A stretch of DNA of 64,000 nt from Indolivaga macrotermitis (GTDB lineage: Bacteria > Bacteroidota > Bacteroidia > Bacteroidales > Dysgonomonadaceae), in assembly GCF_900128985.1 (NCBI RefSeq), contig NZ_FQUC01000002.1, positions 186,001 to 250,000 on the forward strand. Direction: 5' to 3'. A program made the position numbers and the translations under genes. This document shows, piece after piece, positions 18,621 to 29,003 of this stretch (its first letter is position 1; the number at the start of each line of letters is the position of its first letter). A model generated the notes under the pieces. That model did not search any database. It saw nothing but the letters and a program-made list of their open reading frames with translations, and was not told the DNA's origin.

Positions 18621-19817
18621 ATGAACGCCTTTTCTAATATAAAAGAACTACTTAGTGTGTTAGCTCGGGAACGCACGTTATTAACTGAGATGTTCGAGAA
18701 ACGGAAGACATTCTCTTATAAATACGATTATGCTTTAGAGTTAGTTGAATATGACGATAGCCGTATTCGTTTTCTTATCGACTATTCAGTCATTAGAGAA
18801 AATGGCAATTTCTTGGAGATTGACGACCAGTTCATACAGTTTTTCGAACAAATACTCGAAGTGAACGAAGAAATCAACACCTCACTGATAGACTCCAACA
18901 TTCAACACCTAAAAGACAATATCAATTATTATTTCAAAGAAAATAATGAGCATCGCAAGTACAGCTATCTACGAACAATAAAAAGTTCATTAAGAAAGAT
19001 GGGGATTCTTACGCTGAGAAATGTGGTCGATCTAAAACGAAATATCGACAATACATTCAAAAATGAACCTAACTACAAAATTAAGAAGGCCAAACTTGAA
19101 TCACTCGATAAAAAACGGGATAATCTTTCGCTGTTTATCCAATCGATCGAGAAACTAATAAACGAAGAAGACGAACAAACCTTTTTCAAAACAGCATTAG
19201 ATGATGAACTACTGCATATTATCCATCATCTTAAAATACAACTAAATGAGTGTAACCATAATATAATTTCAGTACAGCAACAGATTCTTGAATATTTGAA
19301 TCAAGTTCAATATCAAAGCCGGATTGTAGAGAAGGTGCGTCAATTAAAATATCTGAAAGACCAATTTACCATACGCAATGATACAGATATGGAGCGTGTA
19401 TTAGCTGCAAATAAGAATCTTATTTTTGAAAAGAGAAAGTTTTATCCATTAAAGTTATCCCTGGACTATCTTGGTAACGATGAAGTTCTCGAGTCCATTC
19501 GCAAGGCCAATGCGAAACAACACTCTAAAGTGAAGCAAAAAGTGTCTTTGGCTCCGGCTTTGCCATCCGATCTATTGAAGGAAGAGACAGAAATAGAAAT
19601 ACAAATTAACCTTGAAGAAGTAAAGAATAGTTTTATCGCTTCCGGAAATAATCTTTTCAATTTTGTTATACGATACCCATATGAGAAAGAACTTTCATTC
19701 GATGAGCAAGTTACTGTTTTCTGCCAACTGATTTCTCTATACGAAGAAGAATTTGAATTTACAAATGACTTCAGTATAATGAACGAGATTGAATATGCTA
19801 TTGTGTATCCTAAATGA
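18621..19817 (+). CDS. jetA: Wadjet-like JetA (MukF/kleisin-type subunit)
   Basis: 398 residues, hydrophilic and strongly helical, with a probable winged-helix-like N-terminus and central coiled-coil (about 100-260). First gene of a compact four-gene set whose order and sizes (398, 191, 1233 and 286 residues) fit JetA-JetB-JetC-JetD: kleisin, KITE, SMC and TOPRIM nuclease. The protein has no motif by itself; the call rests on position and the partners. Wadjet complexes extrude and cut small circular DNA, so they protect against plasmids. It begins 20 bp after the AlbA_2 remnant. Confidence 0.65.
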   Translation: MNAFSNIKELLSVLARERTLLTEMFEKRKTFSYKYDYALELVEYDDSRIRFLIDYSVIRENGNFLEIDDQFIQFFEQILEVNEEINTSLIDSNIQHLKDNINYYFKENNEHRKYSYLRTIKSSLRKMGILTLRNVVDLKRNIDNTFKNEPNYKIKKAKLESLDKKRDNLSLFIQSIEKLINEEDEQTFFKTALDDELLHIIHHLKIQLNECNHNIISVQQQILEYLNQVQYQSRIVEKVRQLKYLKDQFTIRNDTDMERVLAANKNLIFEKRKFYPLKLSLDYLGNDEVLESIRKANAKQHSKVKQKVSLAPALPSDLLKEETEIEIQINLEEVKNSFIASGNNLFNFVIRYPYEKELSFDEQVTVFCQLISLYEEEFEFTNDFSIMNEIEYAIVYPK

Positions 19818-19826
19818 ATTAATGCT

Positions 19827-20402
19827 ATGAATATACCCAAACAAACAGCACAACTATTCGAGATACTGAGTAAAGGACAATTTATCAACTCCAATAGTTC
19901 GGACGATCAGGAAAGAAAATTATATAATGTACTTGATAAGGAAGAGTTTTATGATATCTTGTACGACTATTTCCGGCAAATCAATTTTATTTTGGAAAAG
20001 GGTGATGGGTATTATTATCTTTCTCGGGTGGAACCTAAAGCAGACTTGGAACGTAAAATAGAGCAGGCGTTTAAATGGATTGATATTCTCGATTTTTTCA
20101 AAACATTTGATAACGCTTTTGGATCAGGGTTTCGATTTTCCCCATCGGATATTCTAGTACAATTAAACCTCAATGCTGAGCTAAAGACGAAAATAGAGTC
20201 CTTAAAAAAATATACTCCGAATAAAATGAAGCATGCAGAGATACTGGCTAAGATAATTAACGATATGAGAGGTGACCGCTTTGTTGAAATGGAAAATGAA
20301 ATTTCTGAGCAATACAAAGTATTATCTTCTTTCAAGTATCTGGAGGATTTAGTTTTAACTATTCACATAACAGACGAGGCAAAAAATGAGATCCCTGAAT
20401 AA
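19827..20402 (+). CDS. jetB: Wadjet-like JetB (MukE/KITE-type subunit)
   Basis: 191 residues, a size and predicted winged-helix content typical of DUF4194/MukE-like subunits, with the pattern YDILYDYFRQINFILEKGDG followed by a short hairpin (YYYLSRVEP). It starts 9 bp after JetA and overlaps the SMC gene by 17 bp (20386-20402), so the two are probably translationally coupled. Identification rests mainly on the operon. Confidence 0.7.
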   Translation: MNIPKQTAQLFEILSKGQFINSNSSDDQERKLYNVLDKEEFYDILYDYFRQINFILEKGDGYYYLSRVEPKADLERKIEQAFKWIDILDFFKTFDNAFGSGFRFSPSDILVQLNLNAELKTKIESLKKYTPNKMKHAEILAKIINDMRGDRFVEMENEISEQYKVLSSFKYLEDLVLTIHITDEAKNEIPE

Positions 20403-23400
20403 AGTAATATTTATCGAGAGTGCAAATATTCGCTACTCTGAAGTGAGACTTGATGGTAATGTGCACCTAATAGGGACTCAAGGTGTGGGAAAAAGCACCC
20501 TCTTGCGAGCATTACTCTTTTTTTACAATGCTAATCAGCAGAAGCTTGGAATACCGATAGAGAAAAAGCGTTTTGTAGAATTTTATTTTCCTTATCAGAA
20601 TTCCTTTATCATCTATGAACTGACACATGAGAACGGTTCTTTTTCTGTTCTTGCATATAAGTCGCAAGGACGCGTAGTATTTCGTTTCTTCAATTCCGAA
20701 TATAAACAACAGCATTTTATTCATGAATCAGATGGTCACATTGCAGAATCGTGGGATGTGGTACGCGACAATCTGAGTCGGGATAGAGTAAAATACACCC
20801 GATTAATTGATCGATATGAAGAATACCGGAATATTATTTACGGGAACAACAAAGGACTAGGAGCCGAATTCCGCAAATATGCTTTACTGGAAAGCAAACA
20901 ATATCAAAACATTCCGCGAGCCATACAACATGTATTCCTGAATTACAAGGTAGAAAGCGATTTTATTAAAGATACAATCATCAAGTCACTCAATGAAGAG
21001 GAAATTCCTATTGACTTGTCCACCTATACACTTCATCTTAAAGATTTTGAAACGCAACATAATGACATTCAGATATGGACAGAAAAGTCATCAAGAGGAA
21101 AAAATCAGATTCGGAAACTTGCGGACAACATTGTGGAGGCGTATTCAACCATTCGTTTTATTGAGCAAGACTTTAACCGCCTATCGACAGAATTAATGTG
21201 CAGACTCAAGGAAAACGAACAACAGCAAATAAAGCTTAATGCCAGTCTCGCAAAAGAAAAAGAAAAGGAAGGTGCTATTATTGAAAAGCAAAAAAGAAGA
21301 CTGGAACTATATGAAGAACGTAAAAGTAAATTGTCCGAAGAAAAAGGTGTTTTTGTCAACAAATTAAAGGAAGCGAGGATTAAAAGGGAGGAATATGAAC
21401 GTATCAACATCAAAAATATCTTGTATCGTGCAGTTAAAAAGGATGAGCTACTTCAGGAACAACAAAACCTCCTGAACCAGAAAATATTACTGGAGACAAA
21501 TTTTAACGATATAAAACAACGGTATGAAATCCAAATTGAACAACAAAAAAACCTCTTAGAAGCTTACAAAAACACGCAACAGGAAAAGTCCCAGCAATTG
21601 GATAAGAATCATTGGGAATATAAAGAGATGCTATATATTGAGTATGAGGAGATATTTTCGACTATACGAAAACAGTTTGAAGAAAAAATACAACAAACCA
21701 ATCAACAGATCGAAAGTAAGAAAGATGAACTATCCAAACTCAAGAACAGGTTTTTCGAAGCCAAGCATTTGATTTATAATGAACATGAGATAAATAGCTG
21801 TAAGGAAAAAATAGACATTGCTGACAAGCAGATACAACAATTCACGAATGATACTGTACGAATTGAAAACGAAAATTCCACTCTGAAAACCCAGTGGGAA
21901 CTGAAAGAGCAAAGCGCTCAGGCAGAAGTCTCCAGAAAAAAAGAGGATAATCAAGGACATATCCAGCAATTGTCAGAGAAAATATCACTTGTTCGTTCCC
22001 GAATAGAAAACAACAAGGATTCGCTATACGGCTGGCTGAATAGGGAATATCCTGGCTGGGAGAACTCTATCGGCAAAGTGATCGATGAGGATAATGTACT
22101 GTTTAACTCTGCACTATCGCCTCAAAAAACAGACTTTGCTCCTGGTAATTTTTATGGTATCCAAATCAACCTCGATGAAATAAAGAAAGACGTGAAAACG
22201 GTAGCTGATTATGAAAATGAAATCACCTCATTCGAAGAAAAAATAGAAGCGATAAAAGTTCAAAATCATGAAGAGGATAAGAATTTAGCCGAACAGATGG
22301 AAGTCTTGAAGAGAAAATATCTTCCTCGTATTAAGAAGAATAAAGAGGAGATTGACAAACACAAATACAATATAGAGCAACTGAAGAGAGTTACAGAAAA
22401 GGAAAAAGTTGAGCTCGGCAATTGGCAACGACAAGCCGCAGCAGACAAAAAAGCCCGGATAGAAGAAGTTAATCATTTAATTGACAAGGTAACAGCCGAT
22501 AAAATTGTGATCGAGAATGAACTTGTATCAATAAAAAATCAGATTGAGAAGAAAATCAAAGGGAAGCAAAAAGAGAAAGAAACCAAAATAGAGCAGAAAT
22601 ACCAATTAATCGAAACGGATAAAGAGAAGATTAGGAAGTCTATTGACGAGCGAAAGCTAAAGGTGGAGGATGAAATTAACTCCATAAAAGCTTTGCAAAC
22701 CCAAGAATTGGAAGCGAAGGGAGCTGACACGAAAAAAATAACATTTTTAGACGAGCAGTTGTCAGCCATAGAGACAGAATTAAAGTTTATTAATGAAAAT
22801 ACCGAACTGGCTTTTAACTACAAGAGAGATGAGAAAGAACTCTTTAGTAAGGTTGGCTTTTTCAAAACACAACGGGATTCGCTTGAAGAGAAACTCAAAG
22901 ACGAGGATGTCAAGAATGAAGTTCAACAGAAAAAACTGGTAGAAGAACGAAAAGATATCATTTCCAGGATAGAGCAGAAGAAAAAAAGTTTGAGCGACAT
23001 TGAGTCTGATAATAAAAAGTTTGAGGAGTTTCAAACAACAAAGGCTTATACAGATCATTCCGAATTGTTCTACGAGAGGAATGAGAAGCCTGACACTGAT
23101 AAGAACGGCATTAAAACCATTGATGAGTTCACTTCGAAGTATTATGAACGTATCAGCGAGTTCAACACCTTGCGTGAATGTATTAATAAATTCAATGGTA
23201 ATTTCAGTGAAAACAATATCTTCAAATTTAGAGTAAAACTGATTGAAGAAGCTGAATACCTCCAATTTGCAGAAGATCTCCGGGAATTTATTGATGAAGA
23301 CAAGATAAGTGAATATGAAAGGCGGGTAAACGAACTCTTTGCCAATATCATAAAGCAGGTGGGTAGTGAAACCGAACAATTGCTATCGAAAGAAAATGCT

Positions 23401-24087
23401 ATCCGCAAAGTCATAAATGAGGTAAATAGTGATTTTGTAAAGCGGAATAATTTTGCCGGTGTCATTAAAAGTATCGAACTGAGAATGATACCAAGCAGTA
23501 ATAAGATTGTACAGTTATTGGGCGAAATTAAAACATTTAATGACGAAAATGTTTTCAATTTTGGTGAGATAAATCTTTTTACCTCCGATGAGCAAAATCG
23601 CGAAGAGAATAATAAAAAGGCGATTCAATACCTCTCTGTTTTAAACAAATCCATATTAGAATATAAATCCGGTTCAATTTCATTGAGCGATTCATTTGAG
23701 CTTGAGTTTAAAGTAATTGAAAATGACAACGACACAGGTTGGGTGGATAAACTGGCGAATGTAGGTTCGGATGGTACGGATGTATTGGTAAAAGCAATGA
23801 TCAACATAATGTTGCTTAATGTGTTCAAAGAGGGAGCCACAAAGAATCAGTTCAAAGACTTTCGTCTGCATTGCATGATGGATGAGATAGGGAAACTTCA
23901 CCCCAATAATGTTCGTGGCATTCTGAAATTTGCCAATGACCGTAATATCTTTCTCGTAAATGGTTCGCCACAGTCATTTGATGCATTGGCTTACAAGTAC
24001 ACATACAAGCTGAGCAAGCGACGAGATGTACAAGTAGAAAAGGATATTACTATTATCAATCGTATCGTAACGAACAATCGTGTCTAA
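20386..24087 (+). CDS. jetC: Wadjet-like JetC (MukB/SMC-type ATPase)
   Basis: 1233 residues with SMC layout: Walker A GTQGVGKST (30-38), a long Glu/Lys-rich coiled coil (about 270-560 and 590-900) with a central hinge-like or elbow segment (about 540-600), a C-terminal head with signature region VGSDGTDVLVKAM, and Walker B CMMDEIGK (about 1162-1169) followed by NIFLVNGSPQ. The head ends in KLSKRRDVQVE. This is the motor that holds and extrudes DNA in JetABCD/MksBEFG complexes. The next gene begins 2 bp downstream. Confidence 0.85.
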   Translation: MRSLNKVIFIESANIRYSEVRLDGNVHLIGTQGVGKSTLLRALLFFYNANQQKLGIPIEKKRFVEFYFPYQNSFIIYELTHENGSFSVLAYKSQGRVVFRFFNSEYKQQHFIHESDGHIAESWDVVRDNLSRDRVKYTRLIDRYEEYRNIIYGNNKGLGAEFRKYALLESKQYQNIPRAIQHVFLNYKVESDFIKDTIIKSLNEEEIPIDLSTYTLHLKDFETQHNDIQIWTEKSSRGKNQIRKLADNIVEAYSTIRFIEQDFNRLSTELMCRLKENEQQQIKLNASLAKEKEKEGAIIEKQKRRLELYEERKSKLSEEKGVFVNKLKEARIKREEYERINIKNILYRAVKKDELLQEQQNLLNQKILLETNFNDIKQRYEIQIEQQKNLLEAYKNTQQEKSQQLDKNHWEYKEMLYIEYEEIFSTIRKQFEEKIQQTNQQIESKKDELSKLKNRFFEAKHLIYNEHEINSCKEKIDIADKQIQQFTNDTVRIENENSTLKTQWELKEQSAQAEVSRKKEDNQGHIQQLSEKISLVRSRIENNKDSLYGWLNREYPGWENSIGKVIDEDNVLFNSALSPQKTDFAPGNFYGIQINLDEIKKDVKTVADYENEITSFEEKIEAIKVQNHEEDKNLAEQMEVLKRKYLPRIKKNKEEIDKHKYNIEQLKRVTEKEKVELGNWQRQAAADKKARIEEVNHLIDKVTADKIVIENELVSIKNQIEKKIKGKQKEKETKIEQKYQLIETDKEKIRKSIDERKLKVEDEINSIKALQTQELEAKGADTKKITFLDEQLSAIETELKFINENTELAFNYKRDEKELFSKVGFFKTQRDSLEEKLKDEDVKNEVQQKKLVEERKDIISRIEQKKKSLSDIESDNKKFEEFQTTKAYTDHSELFYERNEKPDTDKNGIKTIDEFTSKYYERISEFNTLRECINKFNGNFSENNIFKFRVKLIEEAEYLQFAEDLREFIDEDKISEYERRVNELFANIIKQVGSETEQLLSKENAIRKVINEVNSDFVKRNNFAGVIKSIELRMIPSSNKIVQLLGEIKTFNDENVFNFGEINLFTSDEQNREENNKKAIQYLSVLNKSILEYKSGSISLSDSFELEFKVIENDNDTGWVDKLANVGSDGTDVLVKAMINIMLLNVFKEGATKNQFKDFRLHCMMDEIGKLHPNNVRGILKFANDRNIFLVNGSPQSFDALAYKYTYKLSKRRDVQVEKDITIINRIVTNNRV

Positions 24088-24089
24088 CT

Positions 24090-24950
24090 ATGGAAAAGCT
24101 ATCTTTGTCTATTGCTGAAAAATTGCTGCTACTCAGAAATGGGGAGAAAATTCAGGCCAGTCGCCTTCAACAAGCCATTTTCCGGGAACTAATCATTGAG
24201 AAAATACTTCATAAAACAGGCAAAAGCCGGGGGCATATTCTACTATTAAATATAGAGCAGTTTGATTTATATTTACAAAATCATTATTCTATCATAAATT
24301 TGGATGAATATATTTTGGTATTAAAACAGGAGAGTATTTCGCGTGCAGACTTAATAGGAATTTCAACCGACTCAAAACTGACAAAAAGTAGAAGTTTCAA
24401 AGGTTTTCTTGTTAATTGTTATGAACCGATAGAAGTCAGAATTAATCAAAAAAGGACATTCCTACATCCGATGCCTGGTTTGTTTCACTTCGTGTATGAC
24501 TTTGAGAATTTTGTACCCAATGAGCAACTAACTATTGTAGGAATTGAGAACCCGGAAAGTTTTCGCTATATTGAAAAGCAAAAATACTTGTTCAATGATA
24601 TAAAACCTCTCTTCATTAGCCGCTATCCCCAAAATCAACATGCAGATATTATTCGTTGGCTTAAATCCATTCCTAACACCTATCTCCATTTTGGAGATTT
24701 CGATATCGCAAGTATCAATATTTACATGAACGAATTCAAAAAACATATTCCAGATAGATGCTCTTTTTTTGTTCCTTCAAACATCGCGGAGCTATTGGAA
24801 CGATATGGCAATGATGAACGATATAATAAGCAGAAATTGCATATCAACGTTACAGACATTTCTGAAGAAATGGTGATTGAATTGATAAAGCTAATCCACC
24901 AACATAAAAAAGGATTAGATCAAGAAGTCTTTCAAATCTTAATAAGATAG
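24090..24950 (+). CDS. jetD: Wadjet-like JetD (TOPRIM nuclease subunit)
   Basis: 286 residues. The N-terminal half is helical (SMC-contacting arm, inference). The C-terminal half has TOPRIM-like motifs: VGIENPESF with Glu153 and HFGDFDIASINIY with Asp203 and Asp205, the acidic set used for metal-dependent DNA cleavage in JetD and Spo11-type proteins. It is shorter than the JetD of type I systems as I recall them (roughly 380 residues), so this looks like a compact, divergent variant. Last gene of the operon; it meets the convergent GajB gene 64 bp away. Confidence 0.7.
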   Translation: MEKLSLSIAEKLLLLRNGEKIQASRLQQAIFRELIIEKILHKTGKSRGHILLLNIEQFDLYLQNHYSIINLDEYILVLKQESISRADLIGISTDSKLTKSRSFKGFLVNCYEPIEVRINQKRTFLHPMPGLFHFVYDFENFVPNEQLTIVGIENPESFRYIEKQKYLFNDIKPLFISRYPQNQHADIIRWLKSIPNTYLHFGDFDIASINIYMNEFKKHIPDRCSFFVPSNIAELLERYGNDERYNKQKLHINVTDISEEMVIELIKLIHQHKKGLDQEVFQILIR

Positions 24951-25014
24951 CCTCAACGAATAATCTATTAAAATATTTATTATCTATATCGAATAGAAGG
25001 TTGTCAGATCGAAA

Positions 25015-26823
25015 TTATTTCAATTTGATTTCATCATATTCATATTTGTATTCTAATAAATGAGGTGTTGGAGATTTTCCATCCGGATTATACCTATTGA
25101 TCCCTCTGCCGTATTCTGAAATAATATGTAAATTCTTTCTAGCCCTAGATGCCAGAACATATAGTAGCTTTTTTGCATTTTCAGATCCATTGTTATCGTT
25201 AAAATGAGGTATATAATCATCTAATAATGCAAAACCAATCATTGTATCATATTCTTCTCCTTTTATGCCATGAATAGTAGACACTGTTATTCCATCTTTT
25301 TGCTTAAAAACTTTTCTAAAGCTATCAATTTCGCCAATACAAGGATTGCCTTCTTTTATTAGTCTTTCAATCCTAGCTTTTGAACTTTCAAAAAAAGCGG
25401 TATAATGTTCGTATAACATATCATAATCATCCATTGATATGGATAGGTGATTACAAATTTCAACAAAGAAGTTTTCTAAATATTTTAATCCGTCGTTTTC
25501 ATTAATTGAAATTGAATTACAAATTCTTAAAAAGCATTTGTCTGACACTTCTGACACATCCATTCCTATTGAATCTAATTCTTTTAATACCTCTTTACTC
25601 CATCTTAAACGTCGAATATACATATACGGAGACGGTTCTGTAAGCGCTATCCTTGATACTTTAAACCAAAAATTATCAATATCTCTTGAGAAAGGAGCCA
25701 TTCCAGGTCCATCAAAGCTATAATCTGGTAATCGAATCATTAATTGCCTTGTTATACTGGCAATATGCACCCATTGAGGAGCAACAATACATATTTCATT
25801 TGGAGAGATACCCTTTTCCGAAACATTAAATAAAATCAAATTTGCAACTTCTTCTATAATATTGTCTACAGAGACCAATGTAGTATAAGTGATGATACTG
25901 GGATAGTCTTTATCCCAGCTACAGGCTTCAATTAAATTAGGATAAGTTTTGTAATGCTCAAAGTAATTAATTATTTTTTCAGAAGACCTGTAATTTTTAA
26001 TCAAACTTAATTCGAGTAACTCAAACCCAAATAATTTCTCTAAATCCACCTTTGGCATAGGAAATCCACCTAATGATTTATAAATTGATTGATTGGGGTC
26101 TCCAACAATCAAAGTTTTGGAATTACCAGAATTCGCACTTAATATCTTGGCTATAATGTGATATTGTATTTCTTTTGTGTCTTGATATTCATCTATTAGT
26201 ATGAATGGAAATAATTTACATAAAACATGAGAGATAATGGGCTTCTGCACCAAAAGCTTATACGAATAAAAAAGTATCTGTTCAAAATCTATTTGATTAT
26301 TTTTTTTTAGTGTTTTAAAATATTCAGAATATATTTTTTGTAATGGTTGATGTTTGCTGACATCTAAACAAGTTAGGTAGTAATTATCTGTTTTTGCAAT
26401 AATACCACAATCCCAGTATGTTATTTTGGGTTTGTCATATGGCTTACATAGTTCAGTCAATATTTTTTCCGAATCAAAAGAACTGATAACTCTGAAGCCA
26501 TATTTCAAATCATCTAAATATTGATGATATGGCTTGAGAATCCATTCAAGACAAAAAGAGTGAATAGTACCAATCCATAATTGTTCTGTATCTACACCCA
26601 GTAATTCAACTCTTTCTTTTATCTCATCAGCTGCATTGTTGGTATAGGTAATTGCTATAACAAACTCTTTATCAGATTCAATACGACTTAATTCATAGGC
26701 TATTTTATAGGTTAATGTTCGAGTCTTACCACTACCCGGACAAGCGACTAACAAGATGCTTCCTTCTTGTTTGATAGCATCTTCTTGTTCCTTATTTAAC
26801 GTACCCTTTTCCCAAACAAACAT
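25015..26823 (-). CDS. gajB: Gabija-type UvrD/PcrA helicase (GajB)
   Basis: 602 residues with all main superfamily 1A helicase motifs: Walker A ACPGSGKT (27-34), TYTNNAADEIKER (Ia), IDEYQDTKE (II), VGDPNQSIY (III), KNYRSSEKI (IV), VSTIHGIKGEEYDT (V) and YVLASRARKNL (VI). In Gabija, GajB is activated by DNA ends made by GajA and depletes nucleotides. It follows the GajA-type gene with a 4-bp gap. Longer than the Bacillus GajB (about 490 residues). Confidence 0.85.
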   Translation of the reverse strand: MFVWEKGTLNKEQEDAIKQEGSILLVACPGSGKTRTLTYKIAYELSRIESDKEFVIAITYTNNAADEIKERVELLGVDTEQLWIGTIHSFCLEWILKPYHQYLDDLKYGFRVISSFDSEKILTELCKPYDKPKITYWDCGIIAKTDNYYLTCLDVSKHQPLQKIYSEYFKTLKKNNQIDFEQILFYSYKLLVQKPIISHVLCKLFPFILIDEYQDTKEIQYHIIAKILSANSGNSKTLIVGDPNQSIYKSLGGFPMPKVDLEKLFGFELLELSLIKNYRSSEKIINYFEHYKTYPNLIEACSWDKDYPSIITYTTLVSVDNIIEEVANLILFNVSEKGISPNEICIVAPQWVHIASITRQLMIRLPDYSFDGPGMAPFSRDIDNFWFKVSRIALTEPSPYMYIRRLRWSKEVLKELDSIGMDVSEVSDKCFLRICNSISINENDGLKYLENFFVEICNHLSISMDDYDMLYEHYTAFFESSKARIERLIKEGNPCIGEIDSFRKVFKQKDGITVSTIHGIKGEEYDTMIGFALLDDYIPHFNDNNGSENAKKLLYVLASRARKNLHIISEYGRGINRYNPDGKSPTPHLLEYKYEYDEIKLK

Positions 26824-26827
26824 ATTA

Positions 26828-28969
26828 CTATAACTTTCTTAAAAGTGTTAATAATTGATCTGATGGAATGATTTTTCCTATATCTAATATTAAGTCAGTT
26901 AAAGGTTTTAAGCCTTTTTTATATTCTTTAAGTGTTTCAAGGCAACAAGAGAAATCCAATTTATTATCCTTATCATTTTCAATATTTTTCTTTATTCGGT
27001 ATTTCACAATGTCAGATATTATTTCTATTGAATATGAGCCTTTTGCAAAAACAATAGCATCAATAATATATTCAGGAATATAAGTCCTATAAAACACATG
27101 TTTGCCTAGCATAATAGCGAACCAACCTTTTCCTTCCTGTTTTGCCATAGTCAAAACTCTTTTTCCGAAAAGAGCTGTGTCTTTAGATTCTAATTCATTT
27201 TTTGCTAAATCTTGAGTATTTTTATCAGTATATACTTGTTTTATTATTCTAACAACTTCCCAAGCATTGCTATTAAGAACAAAATCGACTTCGAAAGTAT
27301 ATTTTGCATAAAATACTTTCAACCAGTCATTATTCTTTACGAATTCATCTAACTTTACCTTTCTCTCTAATCCGCTTTTTCTTGAGTTTTCAACTCTTTG
27401 TTTATATTTAATTACCTTATCGCTGTCTCCATCAATAATGGTAGTATCGCAAATAGCATCATCTAAATCTGTTATAATACTGCATTTTCGCCGTATTCGA
27501 TCTTCATGGAAAAGCTGTGCAACATTTTCAAATCCAGTACTTCGTATATTGATAAGGCTTATTCCTAATTCATCAAGACTAATTCCATATACTTGTTTTA
27601 CCATTATTGGAATTAGGATTTCCTCTGCATCTCCTTCTACTAATAAAACCCCTTTAGCAAAAAGTAAATTTGTTCGGACCGCATCTAGATATCGTTGAAT
27701 TTCATTTATACTTTCGGGAGCTAATCCAACTGAAGGTTGATAAACTTCAGCATAATTTGATTTTTTTGCTAAAATATTGATATTATCTACATTACTAACT
27801 TCTGATATTTGAGTTGAATGTGTTGAATAAATTATTTGTGTATCACCATAATCCAACTTATCAAACAGTGCCTTTTGAATATGATTATGGATGTGCGCTT
27901 CAGGCTCTTCTATAACTAAGAAATTTGCAAATGTTTCTTTTGATTTTCGGTATTTGAACTCCAATAATTTCAATGTCAGGAAGATCAGATTTGCTCCACC
28001 TAAACTTAATTCATGGACACCTCCCTCGTAGTTCTCATCGGGCTCTCCGATAAATAATTTCAAGGATTGTAGTAATTTGTCAGCATCACTCGGAACACTA
28101 GATTTAATAGACATTGAGGACGGAGAGTACGTTAATCCAACAGCATCCTGAATGGTTTTCTTTATGTCTTTTCGAATATCTTGCACATCATCAAGCTGTT
28201 CAATACTGTTATTTAATTCATCAACCAAATCACTTATTGGTTGATAGTCATCCGCATTTATTTCTCCACTTCTGTTCTTTAAGAGAGTCAATAAAGGATT
28301 TGTTCTGTTGTTGTGAAAGTCACTAACAACATCTCGTAAAGCTTGTATAAACGTAAAAGAGACTTCTCTTGACACGGAAAGTTGATGAGGTATTTTTGCT
28401 CCAAACTTCGACGCATCAATAGTTTCTGGGAAAATAACATTTTCAAAATCTCCGACGAGTTCTTTATAAACATCCGGGTCATTAAAGTCTGCTATACTTT
28501 TCCCTGTAAAAAACGTTTCATAATTTTCTTGAATAGTAATAGTACTCAATATTTCCTCAAGCCCTTCCGTATCACCCTCTTCCAACTCTGACAATTTCTT
28601 CCTAATATCAGCTTTAGGTCTGAAAAACAAATTATAAGTAGCCTTCTCAACATAATTCTCTTCTGCGATACCTACGCCATGTATAAATAAGGATTGGATT
28701 GCTTCTTCATGGCTTAATTCGCTAAATTCAAGGCTGATAATTATCCAGTGCCCTTTCCAGTTATTACCTAGTCTTCTGTTAAAATCTGATTCTGTCAACT
28801 TATACGCATATTGGATTGAGGCATCCTCAAGTAACAACCTAATTGCTCGAAAAAGGTTTGTTTTACCAGAACCATTCTCGCCGATTATTGTGTTAATTCC
28901 TTTATTAAGGATGATTTTTGCATTTGTAAAGTTTCTATAATTTACTAAACTTACTTTTGATATATACAT
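26828..28969 (-). CDS. gajA: Gabija-type OLD-family ATPase/TOPRIM endonuclease (GajA)
   Basis: 713 residues: AAA/ABC ATPase with Walker A GENGSGKT (30-37), signature HELSLGGANL, Walker B VIEEPEAHIH and STHSTQISEV; then a TOPRIM nuclease with LLVEGDAEE (metal-binding Glu) and ITDLDDA (DxD). This is the class 2 OLD layout, defined by a tandem UvrD helicase, which is present here. GajA nicks specific DNA when nucleotide levels fall during phage infection. It follows hipA by 34 bp on the same strand. Confidence 0.87.
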   Translation of the reverse strand: MYISKVSLVNYRNFTNAKIILNKGINTIIGENGSGKTNLFRAIRLLLEDASIQYAYKLTESDFNRRLGNNWKGHWIIISLEFSELSHEEAIQSLFIHGVGIAEENYVEKATYNLFFRPKADIRKKLSELEEGDTEGLEEILSTITIQENYETFFTGKSIADFNDPDVYKELVGDFENVIFPETIDASKFGAKIPHQLSVSREVSFTFIQALRDVVSDFHNNRTNPLLTLLKNRSGEINADDYQPISDLVDELNNSIEQLDDVQDIRKDIKKTIQDAVGLTYSPSSMSIKSSVPSDADKLLQSLKLFIGEPDENYEGGVHELSLGGANLIFLTLKLLEFKYRKSKETFANFLVIEEPEAHIHNHIQKALFDKLDYGDTQIIYSTHSTQISEVSNVDNINILAKKSNYAEVYQPSVGLAPESINEIQRYLDAVRTNLLFAKGVLLVEGDAEEILIPIMVKQVYGISLDELGISLINIRSTGFENVAQLFHEDRIRRKCSIITDLDDAICDTTIIDGDSDKVIKYKQRVENSRKSGLERKVKLDEFVKNNDWLKVFYAKYTFEVDFVLNSNAWEVVRIIKQVYTDKNTQDLAKNELESKDTALFGKRVLTMAKQEGKGWFAIMLGKHVFYRTYIPEYIIDAIVFAKGSYSIEIISDIVKYRIKKNIENDKDNKLDFSCCLETLKEYKKGLKPLTDLILDIGKIIPSDQLLTLLRKL

Positions 28970-29003
28970 AATGTTTCTAGATCTTTTCTTAATTAAAATC
29001 AGT

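Noticed and set aside
22266-23901. Several minus-strand ORFs inside the SMC gene
   Set aside because: They are low-complexity Ser/Phe/Leu shadows of the coiled-coil codons.
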